From Prauserella endophytica (lineage in GTDB: Bacteria > Actinomycetota > Actinomycetes > Mycobacteriales > Pseudonocardiaceae), in assembly GCF_005146945.1 (NCBI RefSeq), contig NZ_SWMS01000013.1, positions 62,001-126,000 of the forward strand: a stretch of DNA of 64,000 bases, in the 5' to 3' direction. Shown piece after piece: positions 8,368-24,770 of this stretch. How positions within the stretch are numbered: the stretch's first letter is position 1; every line of letters begins with the position of its first letter. Made by a program: the position numbers and the translations under genes. Below the pieces are notes generated by a model that searched no databases, was not told the DNA's origin, and saw only the letters and a program-made list of their open reading frames with translations.

Positions 8368-9353
8368 TGACGAGCTTCCAGAAACGCAACCCGATCCCGA
8401 TCGCCGTCGTCGGCATCGTGCTCATGGTGCTGGGCACGGTCGCGGCGCTGAACTCCGACGACCTGCCGATCATCGGCGGCGGCACCACCTACACCGCCGA
8501 GTTCAGCGAGGCGGCCGGCCTGCAGTCCGACGACGAGGTCCGCATCGCGGGGGTCAAGGTCGGCAAGGTGACCGACGTCGAGCTCGCGGGCGACCGGGTG
8601 CGCGTGTCGTTCAAGGTCAAGGACGCGTGGCTGGGCGACCGCACCAGCGCGGCCATCAAGATTAAGACGTTGCTCGGGCAGAAGTACGTGGCCCTCGACC
8701 CGGTCGGCGAGCGGGCGCTTGACCCCGGCGACACCATCCCGAGGGAGCGGACGGTCGCGCCCTACGACGTGCTGGAGGCCTTCCGTGGGCTGTCCCAGAC
8801 CGTCGACGAGATCGACACCGAGCAGCTCGCGCAGAGCTTCGACGTGCTCTCGGAGACCTTCGCCGACACCCCTGACGACGTGCGTGGCGCGCTCGACGGG
8901 CTCTCACAGCTGTCCAACACGATCGCCTCGCGCGACCAGCAGCTCTCGACGCTGCTGGCCAACACGCGGCAGGTCAGCCAGACCCTCGCCGACCGCGACG
9001 CCGAGCTGACGAAGCTCATCGAGGACGGCAACCTGCTGCTGGCCGAGCTGACCAGGCGCGAACAGGCCATCTCGGCCCTGCTGCAGGGCAGCCAGGCGCT
9101 GGCCACCGAACTCCAGGGCCTGGTGGACGACAACCAGGGGCAACTCGATCCCGTGCTGACCCAGCTCGACCAGCTCACGAGCATGCTGCAGCGCAACCAG
9201 GAGTCGCTGTCGGAGGGCATCCGCCGGTTCGCGCCGTTCATCCGGGTCTTCAACAACACGATCGGCAACGGCCGCTGGTTCGACAACTACATCTGCGGCC
9301 TGCTGCTGCCCTCGGTCGGCCCGCTCAACGAAGAGGGGTGCAACGCGCGATGA
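8367..9353 (+). CDS. mceC: MceC-type MlaD-domain protein
   Basis: Third Mce subunit, 328 residues. The N-terminal helix (about 11-29) leads into an MlaD domain with DDEVRIAGVKVGKVTDV and LLGQKYVALDP, then the helical shaft. The C-terminal tail carries a NYICGLLLP segment and a final Cys. I chose the ATG at 8367 because it overlaps the mceB stop; an upstream GTG at 8253 lies wholly inside mceB. The stop overlaps mceD (ATGA). Confidence 0.92.
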   Translation: MTSFQKRNPIPIAVVGIVLMVLGTVAALNSDDLPIIGGGTTYTAEFSEAAGLQSDDEVRIAGVKVGKVTDVELAGDRVRVSFKVKDAWLGDRTSAAIKIKTLLGQKYVALDPVGERALDPGDTIPRERTVAPYDVLEAFRGLSQTVDEIDTEQLAQSFDVLSETFADTPDDVRGALDGLSQLSNTIASRDQQLSTLLANTRQVSQTLADRDAELTKLIEDGNLLLAELTRREQAISALLQGSQALATELQGLVDDNQGQLDPVLTQLDQLTSMLQRNQESLSEGIRRFAPFIRVFNNTIGNGRWFDNYICGLLLPSVGPLNEEGCNAR

Positions 9354-10534
9354 GTGACACCCGCTTCGGTCAGAGCCTCGTGCGGGCCATCACGATCGCG
9401 TGCGTGCTCGGGCTCGTGGTCGCGGGCGGCCTGTGGTGGACCCTGAAGGACGCCGGCCAGAAGCACGTGACGGCGTACTTTCCCAGCGCGGTCGGCCTCT
9501 ACGTCGGCAACAGCGTGCGCGTGCTCGGCGTCGAGATGGGCGAGGTCACCAAGGTCGAGCCGCAGGGGGAGCGGGTCAAGGTCGAGATGACCTACGACCG
9601 CGAGGTCGCGATCCCCGCCGACGCGCAGGCCGTGATCGTCGCGCCGTCGCTGGTGTCCGACCGTTACGTCCAGTTCGGCCCCGCCTACACCGGCGGGCCC
9701 ACGCTGGAGGAGGGCGCCACCATTCCGATGAACCGCACGGCCGTGCCGCTGGAGGTCGACGAGCTCAACGAGAGTCTCAGCCGCGTTTCGGAGTCGCTCG
9801 GCCCGGGCGGCGCCAACCGTGACGGGTCGCTGTCGGACCTGCTGAACACGCTCTCCGACAACATGGAGGGCAACGGCAAGGCGCTGAACGACACGATCAA
9901 CCGGCTCAGCCAGGCCGCTGGCACGTTGTCGGGCAACTCGGGTGACCTGTTCAAGACCGTCGAGAACCTCGCCAAGCTGTCGACGACGCTCGCGAACAGC
10001 GACGACCAGGTGCGCCAGTTCGAGACCCAGCTCGCCGACGTCAGCTCCTTCCTGGAGGGCGAAAAGGACAACCTGGCCGCCACGGTCCAGCAACTGAGCA
10101 CCACCCTGTACTCCGTGCGGGACTTCATCGAGGACAACCGCGGCCGAGTGAAGTCCAACGTGGACAAGCTCGCCAGCGTCACCAGGGTGCTCGTCGACCA
10201 GCGCGCCGCGCTCGCGGAGACGCTCGACATCGCCCCGCTGGCGCTGGGCAACCTCGCCAACACCTACAACGCGTCGTCGGGCACGCTCGACGCCCGCGCC
10301 AACCTCAACGAGCTGACCCAGCCGCCCATCGCGATGATCTGCGGCTTCCTCAAGCAGACGCCGGATGCGCTCGACGCGCTCGGCGACCTGTGCGGGCAGG
10401 TGGCGCCGCTGCTCGACGGCACACTCCAGCTGCCGTCGCTGGCCCAGTCGGTGAACGCGCTGAACCAGGGCAAGCTGCCGCCGCTGCCGGTGCCGCTGAC
10501 CGACCAGCTGCTGAGCTCGGGAGGTGGGCAGTGA
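9350..10534 (+). CDS. mceD: MceD-type MlaD-domain protein
   Basis: Fourth Mce subunit, 394 residues. One N-terminal helix (about 13-32) is followed by an MlaD domain (VRVLGVEMGEVTKVEPQGE) and a long helical shaft. The C-terminal region has two Cys and a Leu/Pro-rich end. The ATG at 9350 has AAGAGGGG upstream and overlaps the mceC stop; the GTG at 9338 lies within that ribosome site and is less likely. Coupled to the lipoprotein gene that follows. Confidence 0.92.
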   Translation: MSDTRFGQSLVRAITIACVLGLVVAGGLWWTLKDAGQKHVTAYFPSAVGLYVGNSVRVLGVEMGEVTKVEPQGERVKVEMTYDREVAIPADAQAVIVAPSLVSDRYVQFGPAYTGGPTLEEGATIPMNRTAVPLEVDELNESLSRVSESLGPGGANRDGSLSDLLNTLSDNMEGNGKALNDTINRLSQAAGTLSGNSGDLFKTVENLAKLSTTLANSDDQVRQFETQLADVSSFLEGEKDNLAATVQQLSTTLYSVRDFIEDNRGRVKSNVDKLASVTRVLVDQRAALAETLDIAPLALGNLANTYNASSGTLDARANLNELTQPPIAMICGFLKQTPDALDALGDLCGQVAPLLDGTLQLPSLAQSVNALNQGKLPPLPVPLTDQLLSSGGGQ

Positions 10535-11742
10535 TGCGATTCCGGAAGACCCTGGTCGCCGTGTCCGCCTCGGCGCTGCTCGCCGTGTCCGGCTGCGGTT
10601 TCACGGGCATCTACGACGTGCCGCTCCCGGGCGGCGCGGACCTCGGCGACGACCCGTACCGCGTCAAGGTGCAGTTCCGCGACGTGCTGGACCTGGTGCC
10701 GCAGTCGGGTGTTCGCGTCAACGAGGTCCCGGTGGGCCAGGTGGAGAGCATCGGCCTCGCCGAGGACGGCTGGACCGCCGAGGTGACCGTGGTGGTCAAC
10801 GGAGACGTCCAGCTGCCCGCCAACGCCATCGCGAACCTGCGCCAGTCGAGCCTGCTCGGCGAGAAGTACGTCGAGCTGACCACCCCGCCCGAGGCGCCCG
10901 CCCAGGCGAAGCTCGCGGACGGGGACCTCATCCCGGTGTCGCGCACCAACCGCAACGTCGAGGTCGAGGAGGTGCTCGGCGCGCTGTCGATGCTGCTCAA
11001 CGGCGGCGGGGTCGAGCAGCTCAACGTCATCACCAAGGAGCTCAACAACACCCTTGAGGGCAACGAGCCCGACGTCCGCGCCCTGCTGCACAACGCGGAG
11101 CGGCTGGTGAGCACCCTCGACGCGCAGTCGGGCGACATCACCCGCGCACTCGACGGGCTCAACCGGCTCTCCGGCACGCTCAACGCGCAGAAGGACCAGA
11201 TCGCGGGCGCGATCGAGGACCTCGGCCCCGGCCTGCAGGTGCTCGAACAGCAGCGCGGACAGCTCGTGACGATGCTCCAGGCGCTGGAGGGCCTCTCCGG
11301 CGTCGCGGTGGACACCGTCAACGCCAGCCAGGAGGACCTGGTGGCCAACCTCCGGGCGCTCCTGCCGACGCTGCAGAAGCTCGGCGAGGCGGGCTCCGAC
11401 CTGCCGAAGGCGCTCGAGATCCTGCTGACCTACCCGTTCAGCGACGCGGCCGTCGAGGGCGCGAAGGGTGACTACTTCAACCTCTACGCGAAGATCGACC
11501 TCAACCTCGGCGAGGTGCTGGCCAACATGGGCCGCAGCAGGCAGAACCCGCTGCAGGACGTCCCGATCCTCGGCCAGCTGACCAGCGGGCAGCAGGGCAC
11601 GCCGGACAACGCGCCGCCGCCGCTGCCCCTGCCGGGCTCGCAGCCGCAGGCCACCCAGCAGGCGCCGACGGGACAGCCGCAGCAGCCGCGGAACACGGGC
11701 GTCCAGGGGATCTTCGACGTGTTGTCAGGGGGTGCCGGCTGA
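10534..11742 (+). CDS. mceE: MceE-type lipoprotein
   Basis: Fifth Mce subunit and, as in nearly all Mce operons, a lipoprotein. The signal peptide ends in the lipobox VSGC with the lipidated Cys at residue 21. Next come an MlaD domain (VRVNEVPVGQVESIGLA and LLGEKYVELT) and a helical shaft. A Pro/Gln-rich C-terminus of about 50 residues ends the 402-residue chain. GGAGG lies ahead of the ATG, and a GTG three bases earlier is an alternative. The position in the operon equals that of LprK/LprN in mycobacteria. Confidence 0.93.
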   Translation: MRFRKTLVAVSASALLAVSGCGFTGIYDVPLPGGADLGDDPYRVKVQFRDVLDLVPQSGVRVNEVPVGQVESIGLAEDGWTAEVTVVVNGDVQLPANAIANLRQSSLLGEKYVELTTPPEAPAQAKLADGDLIPVSRTNRNVEVEEVLGALSMLLNGGGVEQLNVITKELNNTLEGNEPDVRALLHNAERLVSTLDAQSGDITRALDGLNRLSGTLNAQKDQIAGAIEDLGPGLQVLEQQRGQLVTMLQALEGLSGVAVDTVNASQEDLVANLRALLPTLQKLGEAGSDLPKALEILLTYPFSDAAVEGAKGDYFNLYAKIDLNLGEVLANMGRSRQNPLQDVPILGQLTSGQQGTPDNAPPPLPLPGSQPQATQQAPTGQPQQPRNTGVQGIFDVLSGGAG

Positions 11743-13001
11743 TGCTCGTGCGCAGGACGAAGATCCAGCTCGTCGCATTCGCGATCATCTCGGTGCTCGC
11801 GATCGTGTACGCGCTGGTGCGCTTCACCGACGTCGAGAAGGTCTTCGGCGAGGGCGGCTACACGGTCCGGCTCCAGCTCGACGAGTCGGGCGGCATCTTC
11901 ACCGGTGCCGAGGTGACCTACCGCGGCTACAACATCGGCAAGGTCGGCCAGCTCAGCCTCACCGAGACCGGCCTGCAGGCGAACCTCGAGATCGAGCCGG
12001 ACGCCCCGCAGGTGCCGCGCGACCTGCATGCGCTGGTCGCCAACCGCTCGGCGGTCGGCGAGCAGTACGTGGACCTGCAGCCGGTGACCGAGCACGGTCC
12101 GTACCTCGAGGACGGCGCCGTGATCCCGGCCGAACGCACCAAGACGCCGATCCCGACCGAGAAGGTGATCGGCGACCTGGACAGCCTCGCCACGTCCGTT
12201 CCCACCGACGCGCTGCGCACGGTGGTGGACGAGTCCTACGACGCCTTCCGGGGCACCGGCGACGACCTTCAGGTGCTGATGGACACCACGCGCGACTTCA
12301 CGAGGGTCGCGCAGCAGTACCTCCCGCAGACCGTTCAACTGCTGGAGCAGGGCAACATCGTGCTCGACACGCAGAACGACCTGTCCGGGTCGATGCGTTC
12401 CTTCAGCAGCGACCTGGCCTCGCTGTCGGAGACGCTGAAGAACTCCGACGGCGACATCCGCAGGCTGATCGACATCACGCCGCAGGTGTCCACTCAGGTC
12501 AGCGAGGTGCTCGCGGAAACGGGCCCCGGGCTCAGCTCGCTGGTGGCGAACCTGCTGACCACGTCGAACATCTTCGTGACCAGGCTCGACGGGCTCGAGC
12601 AGGCGATGGTGACCTACCCGATGGTGTCCGCGGGCGCGTTCAGCGTGGCGCCGGGCGACGGCACCGCCCACCTCGGGCTCGCGTTGAACCTGTTCAACCC
12701 GCCGTCGTGCACGAAGGGCTACCTGCCGCCCGAGGAGTACCGGCCCGGCAACGACATGAGCGAGCGCGCGCCGAAGGAGGACGCGTACTGCGCCGAGCCT
12801 GCGGGCAGCCCGATCAGCGTGCGCGGATCGCAGAACGCGCCGTTCAACGGCGTGCCGGTCGCGCCGAGCCAGGAGCAGGTGCAGGCCAACTCCACCCGTG
12901 ACGAGGAGGAGCTCGCGTCCCTGCGCGGCGTCCCCGGCGTCGCGGGCAGCCCCGGCTTGAGCATCACGAGCCTTGGGCAGCTGATCGGCCTGCCGGGCTG
13001 A
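11742..13001 (+). CDS. mceF: MceF-type MlaD-domain protein
   Basis: Sixth and last Mce subunit, 419 residues: one N-terminal helix (about 7-26), an MlaD domain (GAEVTYRGYNIGKVGQL, then NRSAVGEQYVDLQP), a helical shaft, and a C-terminal globular tail with two Cys. Translation is coupled to mceE by a TGATG overlap. With this gene the set of six subunits plus permeases and ATPase is complete, so the operon can encode a working transporter on its own. Confidence 0.92.
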   Translation: MLVRRTKIQLVAFAIISVLAIVYALVRFTDVEKVFGEGGYTVRLQLDESGGIFTGAEVTYRGYNIGKVGQLSLTETGLQANLEIEPDAPQVPRDLHALVANRSAVGEQYVDLQPVTEHGPYLEDGAVIPAERTKTPIPTEKVIGDLDSLATSVPTDALRTVVDESYDAFRGTGDDLQVLMDTTRDFTRVAQQYLPQTVQLLEQGNIVLDTQNDLSGSMRSFSSDLASLSETLKNSDGDIRRLIDITPQVSTQVSEVLAETGPGLSSLVANLLTTSNIFVTRLDGLEQAMVTYPMVSAGAFSVAPGDGTAHLGLALNLFNPPSCTKGYLPPEEYRPGNDMSERAPKEDAYCAEPAGSPISVRGSQNAPFNGVPVAPSQEQVQANSTRDEEELASLRGVPGVAGSPGLSITSLGQLIGLPG

Positions 13002-13037
13002 TCCAGACCACACACCCCCGACCTACCCTGGAGCGTT

Positions 13038-13649
13038 ATGAGTTCGGAGGAGCCGGAAGAGACGCGGGTCGACGCCGAGGCTCCCGAGCGGGAGCCGGGC
13101 GGACCGGAGCCGCGGGCGAGTTCGGGGCCGCCGAGGTGGCTCCTGTTCGGCAGCGCGGCGTTCGCGATCGCGGCCGTCGTCGTGGCCGCGGTGTTCGGGG
13201 CGATGTGGTGGGTCGCGGCCGCCGACGACAACGCCGACGTCGCGGCGGCGCGCGAGGACGTCGTGCGTGTGGCCGGACAGGCCGTCACCGCGTTCACCGA
13301 GGTCGACCACGAGAACCTCGACGAGTACTTCAACCGCCAGAAGTCGCTGGTCACCGAGGACCTGAAGACCCAGATCAGCAGCGCCGAGCAGACCTATCGA
13401 AAGGCGATCTCGGACGCCAAGACCAAGGTGGTGTCGACGGTGCAGGACGTCGCCGTCGAGGAGCTCAACGAGCGTGAGGGCGTGGCGAGCGCGCTCGCCA
13501 CCGTGAGCACCAAGGTCACGCGCGGGCAGGAGCAGGGCACCAAGACGCTGCGCCTGGAGGTCCAGCTCAAGCGCGTCGACGACAACGGCGAGCAGGTCTG
13601 GAAGGTCTCGCAGATCGGCGACGTGCCGGTCGCGGCGACGACGCAGTAA
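13038..13649 (+). CDS. Mce-associated membrane protein (Mas 1)
   Basis: A 203-residue Mce-associated protein. A disordered acidic/Pro-rich cytosolic arm (1-33) precedes one transmembrane helix (about 35-56) and a soluble outer domain of about 140 residues, rich in charged helices and beta strands. Such Mas proteins follow mce operons in actinobacteria and are thought to stabilise the Mce complex. It is the first of a pair, 36 bases after mceF, and probably co-transcribed. Confidence 0.82.
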   Translation: MSSEEPEETRVDAEAPEREPGGPEPRASSGPPRWLLFGSAAFAIAAVVVAAVFGAMWWVAAADDNADVAAAREDVVRVAGQAVTAFTEVDHENLDEYFNRQKSLVTEDLKTQISSAEQTYRKAISDAKTKVVSTVQDVAVEELNEREGVASALATVSTKVTRGQEQGTKTLRLEVQLKRVDDNGEQVWKVSQIGDVPVAATTQ

Positions 13650-13681
13650 GCGCAACGAGCAGCATCGGATCGGAGTCAGTC

Positions 13682-14629
13682 GTGTCAGCTTCCCGCCGCC
13701 TTCCCCGAGCGACCGGGGCGACGCCGCCGCCCGCCCGGCGCCCGCGCGTCGCCGGTCTGCGCAAGCCGGCGGCGCCCTCGCCCCGCCCGCGTCCGGAGAC
13801 TCCCGAGAGCACCGAGCCGGAGGAGCCCGAGGCTCTTGAGCCTGCTGAGGCTCAGGAGGCCGCTGAGGCCGTCGAGCCGCCGGGACCGGAACCCGAGGCG
13901 CTGACGCCGCCGGAACCGGCGGAGAGCGAGACCGAGGCCCCGAAACGACCCGCCCCGCGCCGCAAAGTCCGGGACTCGGGCACGGCCAAGCCCGCCTCCG
14001 AGGACGAGGTCGAGGTCGAGGTCGCCGAACCCGACGGCGAGCCCCTGCCGAAGCGTGGTTTCCGGAACTCGTTCGCGCTGGTCGGCGTGCTGCTCGTGGT
14101 CGGCCTGCTCTTCGCGGGGCTGGCGGTCTTTTTTCAGCTCAAGGGCAGTGACGCCTCGGCGCGGACGGAGAACACGGCTCTGCTCGACGTGGCCGGCACG
14201 GCGCAGGTCAAGCAGGAGATGAGCTCGGCGGCCGAGCGGCTGTTCTCGATCGACTACAACGACATCCCGAAGAACGAGCAGGCGGCGGACGAGCTGCTGG
14301 TCAACGACCAGGTACGGCAGCAGTACGAGCAGTTCATGGGCGAGCTCAAGCGGCTGGCTCCCGAGCAGCAGATGGTCGTCACCGTGAAGGCGACGCGCAG
14401 CGCCGTGGTGATGCTGGACGACGACCGGGCCAAGGTCATGGTGTACATCGACCAGACCGCCACGCGGGCGTCGGACAACCAGAACTCCTCGGGAGGCGCG
14501 GCACTGTGGTTCACGACGGAGAAGCGCGACGGCAAGTGGAAGGTGACCGACATGGACACCTACGCCGCGGGCCAGCCCACTCCGGTGCCGCCGTCGGGCC
14601 AGCAGAACCAGCCGCCCGCGGAGAACTGA
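13682..14629 (+). CDS. Mce-associated membrane protein (Mas 2)
   Basis: A 315-residue relative of the preceding gene product with a much longer disordered arm. Residues 1-120 are Pro/Glu/Ala/Arg rich, one helix lies at about 128-150, and an NTF2-like outer domain ends WFTTEKRDGKWKVTDMDTY before a Pro/Gln-rich tail. The GTG start at 13682 is the first in-frame start after a stop and is followed by a basic stretch; the ribosome site is weak. It closes the Mce operon. Confidence 0.78.
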   Translation: MSASRRLPRATGATPPPARRPRVAGLRKPAAPSPRPRPETPESTEPEEPEALEPAEAQEAAEAVEPPGPEPEALTPPEPAESETEAPKRPAPRRKVRDSGTAKPASEDEVEVEVAEPDGEPLPKRGFRNSFALVGVLLVVGLLFAGLAVFFQLKGSDASARTENTALLDVAGTAQVKQEMSSAAERLFSIDYNDIPKNEQAADELLVNDQVRQQYEQFMGELKRLAPEQQMVVTVKATRSAVVMLDDDRAKVMVYIDQTATRASDNQNSSGGAALWFTTEKRDGKWKVTDMDTYAAGQPTPVPPSGQQNQPPAEN

Positions 14630-15014
14630 ATCGCGCCGCTGCCGTGGTGCGGACCGCGAGGGCGGCAGGCCCCACGTTCGGGCCGGAGGAGCTCCCCTGA
14701 CGGAAGCTCCTGGCCATGACCGGCCGGCCGGAGGGGCACAGGGCCCGCCGACGTGCACGTCTCGCGAGGCCGCGCTCCGGTCGGCTCGTCCTCCGCCGCC
14801 CGCCGAGAACTGAACAGAGCGCTGAGCGGATTCGGCGTGTGCCGAGGTGGCAAGCACTTGTGCGCCCCGGCGCCACTGCGCCAACCGACGGCAAGAGCGC
14901 GTGGGCGCTTGACTCAGCGTCCACGGGGGTTCACGCTTACAGGCAACGGCGAGCCTTGCGGGAGGCGAGCCAGGAGGACGGCGAATGAGGCTGGGCCCCG
15001 TCGGGCGTGCCCCC

Positions 15015-15043
15015 TCGACAAGTAGCGTCTTCAGGGCTAGACT
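15015..15043 (+). promoter_or_regulatory. Candidate rpoB promoter P1
   Basis: TCGACA (15015-15020) and TAGACT (15038-15043) at a 17-base spacing match the housekeeping sigma factor consensus of actinobacteria. This would give an rpoB leader of about 130 bases. Confidence 0.55.
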
Positions 15044-15112
15044 GCTTCTTTGCGCTGCCCACTTTCAGGCTGCCCATATGCGGTAGCTAGGATGGTCGGC
15101 AACACCGCACCC

Positions 15113-15142
15113 TTGACAGTACGTGTTGCTAGTTGCTAACGC
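15113..15142 (+). promoter_or_regulatory. Candidate rpoB promoter P2
   Basis: Perfect TTGACA (15113-15118), 18 bases before TAACGC (15137-15142). The -35 box is ideal and the -10 box poor, so this is a weaker call than the site 100 bases upstream. Confidence 0.4.
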
Positions 15143-15178
15143 GGCTGCTCAACCGCTATGTCCCCGGAAGGACGCATC

Positions 15179-18670
<3,492 letters not shown>

Positions 18671-18762
18671 CCCAGCCACCTGGTGGCGGGCGAGTCTCCC
18701 GCACGCCCGCCACCAGGTAGCCGACCCCTCCAGTCGAATCAACCCCAAGGGGATGCAGCATC

Positions 18763-22674
<3,912 letters not shown>

Positions 22675-22689
22675 AAGGCACGAACGACG

Positions 22690-22727
22690 GAGCCCCCGCA
22701 GCCAGGTGCTGCGGGGGCTCTTCGTTT
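22690..22727 (+). terminator. Terminator of rpoBC
   Basis: Perfect 13-bp stem (22690-22702 with 22708-22720), 5-base loop and a TTCGTTTT tail. Confidence 0.92.
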
Positions 22728-22775
22728 TCCGTGCCTACTGCTGGGAGCGGGGGAGGGGCGACCTCCGCCCTCGCC

Positions 22776-22840
22776 CCAACCGCAGTGAAGGCCACCTTGA
22801 CTGCGTTGAACGCAGTGAAGGTGGCCTTCACTGCGGTTGG
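22776..22840. repeat. 65-bp palindromic repeat, copy 2
   Basis: Nearly perfect palindrome centred on base 22808: 23-bp perfect outer arms, one mismatch, then a perfect inner palindrome CTGCGTT-g-AACGCAG. Lies between the converging ends of rpoC and the gene ending at 22873, where it may serve as a second bidirectional terminator. Confidence 0.92.
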
Positions 22841-22872
22841 AGGGCTGCCCTCGCCACCGGAGGCCTCGCCGC

Positions 22873-23607
22873 CTAGCGGAACTGCCACGCCTGCGCGGGG
22901 AGGCGTTCGACGAAGTCGATGAGCAGGTCGGCGTTGGCGAGCAGCACGTCCGCGTCCAGCCGCCCAGCGAACTCGGAGCGCACCACGCCTTCGTCGAACT
23001 CGAGGAACTTGTCCCGGTACCGGCTTCCGTACAGCAGGAGGTCGAGCACCGGCCCGGTGAGCACCGTCCTGGCGAAACGCTCGTCCGCGGCCGCCACCTC
23101 GAAGACGTCGTCGAAGCGCGCGTTGCCGAGCTGGAACACGGTCAGTTCGTCACCTCGGTAGGTGAGCCCCGCCGGCTTGCGCGCCGAGATCCGCAGGCGC
23201 GGGGTCGGCGGGGTGCGCACCTGGACGATGTTGTTCTGCAGCCACCGGACCACGCTCCGGCCTGCCTCGATGGCCCTGACGTTGTACGTGTAGTCGACGC
23301 CCAGCACCTGGTGGTTGCGGTGGGCGAACTCGACCGCCTGGTCGAACTGCTCGATCGGGCGGAGCGCGTCGCTGGCGTGGTTGTAGCGGGGTTCGGGCAG
23401 GACGCCGAAGGAGGGCCGCGTCCCGCTCTGTGCCGTGTGGACTGTCGCGTTGAGACGCTGCACGAGCCCTGTCATGCCTGCCACGCGGTCGGTTTCGGTC
23501 GCCCGCCTGCGCGGCCCGGCCACGAACACGCGGTGCAGCCCCACGGCGATCACCGCCAGGAGGATGACGGCACCGATGGCGCCGCCGACGATCTCGCTGC
23601 TACCCAA
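22873..23607 (-). CDS. Membrane-anchored protein, end of ESX-substrate-like unit
   Basis: A 244-residue protein starting at TTG 23607 (MGSSEIVGGAIGAVILL), chosen because GAGAGGA lies eight bases upstream; an open frame further upstream merely shadows the neighbour. One N-terminal helix (about 6-24) faces a cytosolic domain of about 210 residues. This pairs a helical first part (RPIEQFDQAVEFAHRNHQV) with a second part containing FQLGNARFDDVFEV and FARTVLTGPVLDLLL, which recalls DUF3137-type membrane proteins. That resemblance is from pattern only. It is the last gene of a leftward four-gene unit. Function unknown. Confidence 0.8.
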   Translation of the reverse strand: MGSSEIVGGAIGAVILLAVIAVGLHRVFVAGPRRRATETDRVAGMTGLVQRLNATVHTAQSGTRPSFGVLPEPRYNHASDALRPIEQFDQAVEFAHRNHQVLGVDYTYNVRAIEAGRSVVRWLQNNIVQVRTPPTPRLRISARKPAGLTYRGDELTVFQLGNARFDDVFEVAAADERFARTVLTGPVLDLLLYGSRYRDKFLEFDEGVVRSEFAGRLDADVLLANADLLIDFVERLPAQAWQFR

Positions 23608-23627
23608 GCCGGTTCCTCTCAGGCATC

Positions 23628-24770
23628 TCAGACATCGAGGTCGCTCGAGGTTTCCCTGTCGGACTGCTCGGTGCCGATGGCGTCGTAGTCGGCGCGCTTG
23701 CCTTCCTTCTCGGACTGGTCGAGCTGGTGCTTGACGAAGCCCTGGGCGAGCCCGCCCGGGTCGTCGGTCTTGCCGGGGTCGATGCCGGTCACCTGCTTGA
23801 TCGCGGCCTCGGCGCCCTTGTCGAGGCTCGCGAGACCGGCGTTGGCGAGCTTGCGGCCCATGCTCTGACTCGCGTCGATCCCGGCGTCCCGTGCCGCGTC
23901 CGCGACGCCGTCGCGGGCGGCGTCCATGATGCCGCCCTTCGTGAACGTCTTGGTGAACGTGGACTTGAGCTTGGCGAACCAGGCCTTGATCTTGTTGAGC
24001 AGCTGGGTCAGCTTGTTGACCTTCTGCGTGGTGCTGGTGACCGTGGTGGTCGCCTGAGCGGTGGTGGCCGTGCCCGCGGCGGCCGTCGACGCGCCCGCGG
24101 TGGGGATCGCGGCGGCGAGCGCCGGAACCCAGATCATGATCAGCCACTTGACGAACTCGGTGATGATCGCCTTGATGACCTCCTCCACGACGGTCATCAG
24201 CATGCTGGAGGCCTGCAGGATCTCAGCGACGTTGCCGGACTTGGCGGCGACGCCGCTGACCCCGTCGGCGAAGTCGGCCAGCGCGGCCTTCGCGGCCTCC
24301 GACGCCTCGCCGCTCCACCCGGCGAGCGCCTCGTCGGCTACGCGGACGAAGTCCTCGCTCATCGCCTGGAAGCCCTCGCCGATACTGCCGAAGTTGCCGG
24401 CGGCCTCCTCCAGCGCCGGACCGTCCCCGCTCACGAAGTGCAGGGCGTCCTGCAGGGGCTGGATCACGCTGATGAGGAAGTCGAGGCCCTGCCCGATCAG
24501 CCAGCCGAGCGGATCGGAGGCGATTTCCATCGCCGTGCTCGCGAGCGACTGCACGAACCCGACACTGTCGGTGAGCAGTGACGCGGCGTGGTGGGCGACG
24601 TCGCCGACGTCGGGGTCCTTGCCTGGCCCCTCGACGAAACTGCTGACCAGGCCGACGCCGCCGCTGATCGGTCCGGGCAGCGCACCGACGATGTTGCCGG
24701 TGTTGATGAAGCCGGAGTCGTCGGAGACCTGGACGTCGACGCCCTCGGTGGCGTCCTTCACCTCAGCCAT
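23628..24770 (-). CDS. WXG-containing 380-aa protein, likely type VII substrate
   Basis: Unrecognised 380-residue protein. Residues 1-110 are Gly/Val/Asp rich. A helical hairpin region around 120-175 carries a Trp-Ser-Gly turn (LAGWSGEASEAAKAAL), as in WXG100 and long WXG/PPE-like secretion substrates. Two hydrophobic Ala-rich stretches follow (about 190-230). Then comes a basic Lys-rich segment (KAWFAKLKSTFTKTF) and an acidic tail. Its start overlaps the EspC-like gene by 8 bases. Context (YbaB-like and EspC-like partners) supports export by a type VII system. No toxin motif is evident. Confidence 0.78.
   Translation of the reverse strand: MAEVKDATEGVDVQVSDDSGFINTGNIVGALPGPISGGVGLVSSFVEGPGKDPDVGDVAHHAASLLTDSVGFVQSLASTAMEIASDPLGWLIGQGLDFLISVIQPLQDALHFVSGDGPALEEAAGNFGSIGEGFQAMSEDFVRVADEALAGWSGEASEAAKAALADFADGVSGVAAKSGNVAEILQASSMLMTVVEEVIKAIITEFVKWLIMIWVPALAAAIPTAGASTAAAGTATTAQATTTVTSTTQKVNKLTQLLNKIKAWFAKLKSTFTKTFTKGGIMDAARDGVADAARDAGIDASQSMGRKLANAGLASLDKGAEAAIKQVTGIDPGKTDDPGGLAQGFVKHQLDQSEKEGKRADYDAIGTEQSDRETSSDLDV

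Larger units (their letters stand above)
14630..15178. other. rpoB upstream region without a supported gene
   Basis: This 549-base stretch holds the promoters of rpoBC (listed separately), a weak hairpin (14687-14693 with 14705-14711) that could end the Mce transcript, and a near copy of the last 20 bases of the preceding gene (see findings). Short reading frames here, for example near 14740-15025, lack ribosome sites and family features, and I do not call them. Confidence 0.6.

Noticed and set aside
14740-15025. Small frames in the rpoB upstream region
   Set aside because: No ribosome site, Arg/Ala-rich shadow-like composition, and overlap with promoter candidate P1.
23608-24147. Upstream extension of the 244-aa membrane protein to 424 aa
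   Set aside because: The added part overlaps the 380-aa gene and has low-complexity out-of-frame composition; a ribosome site precedes TTG 23607.
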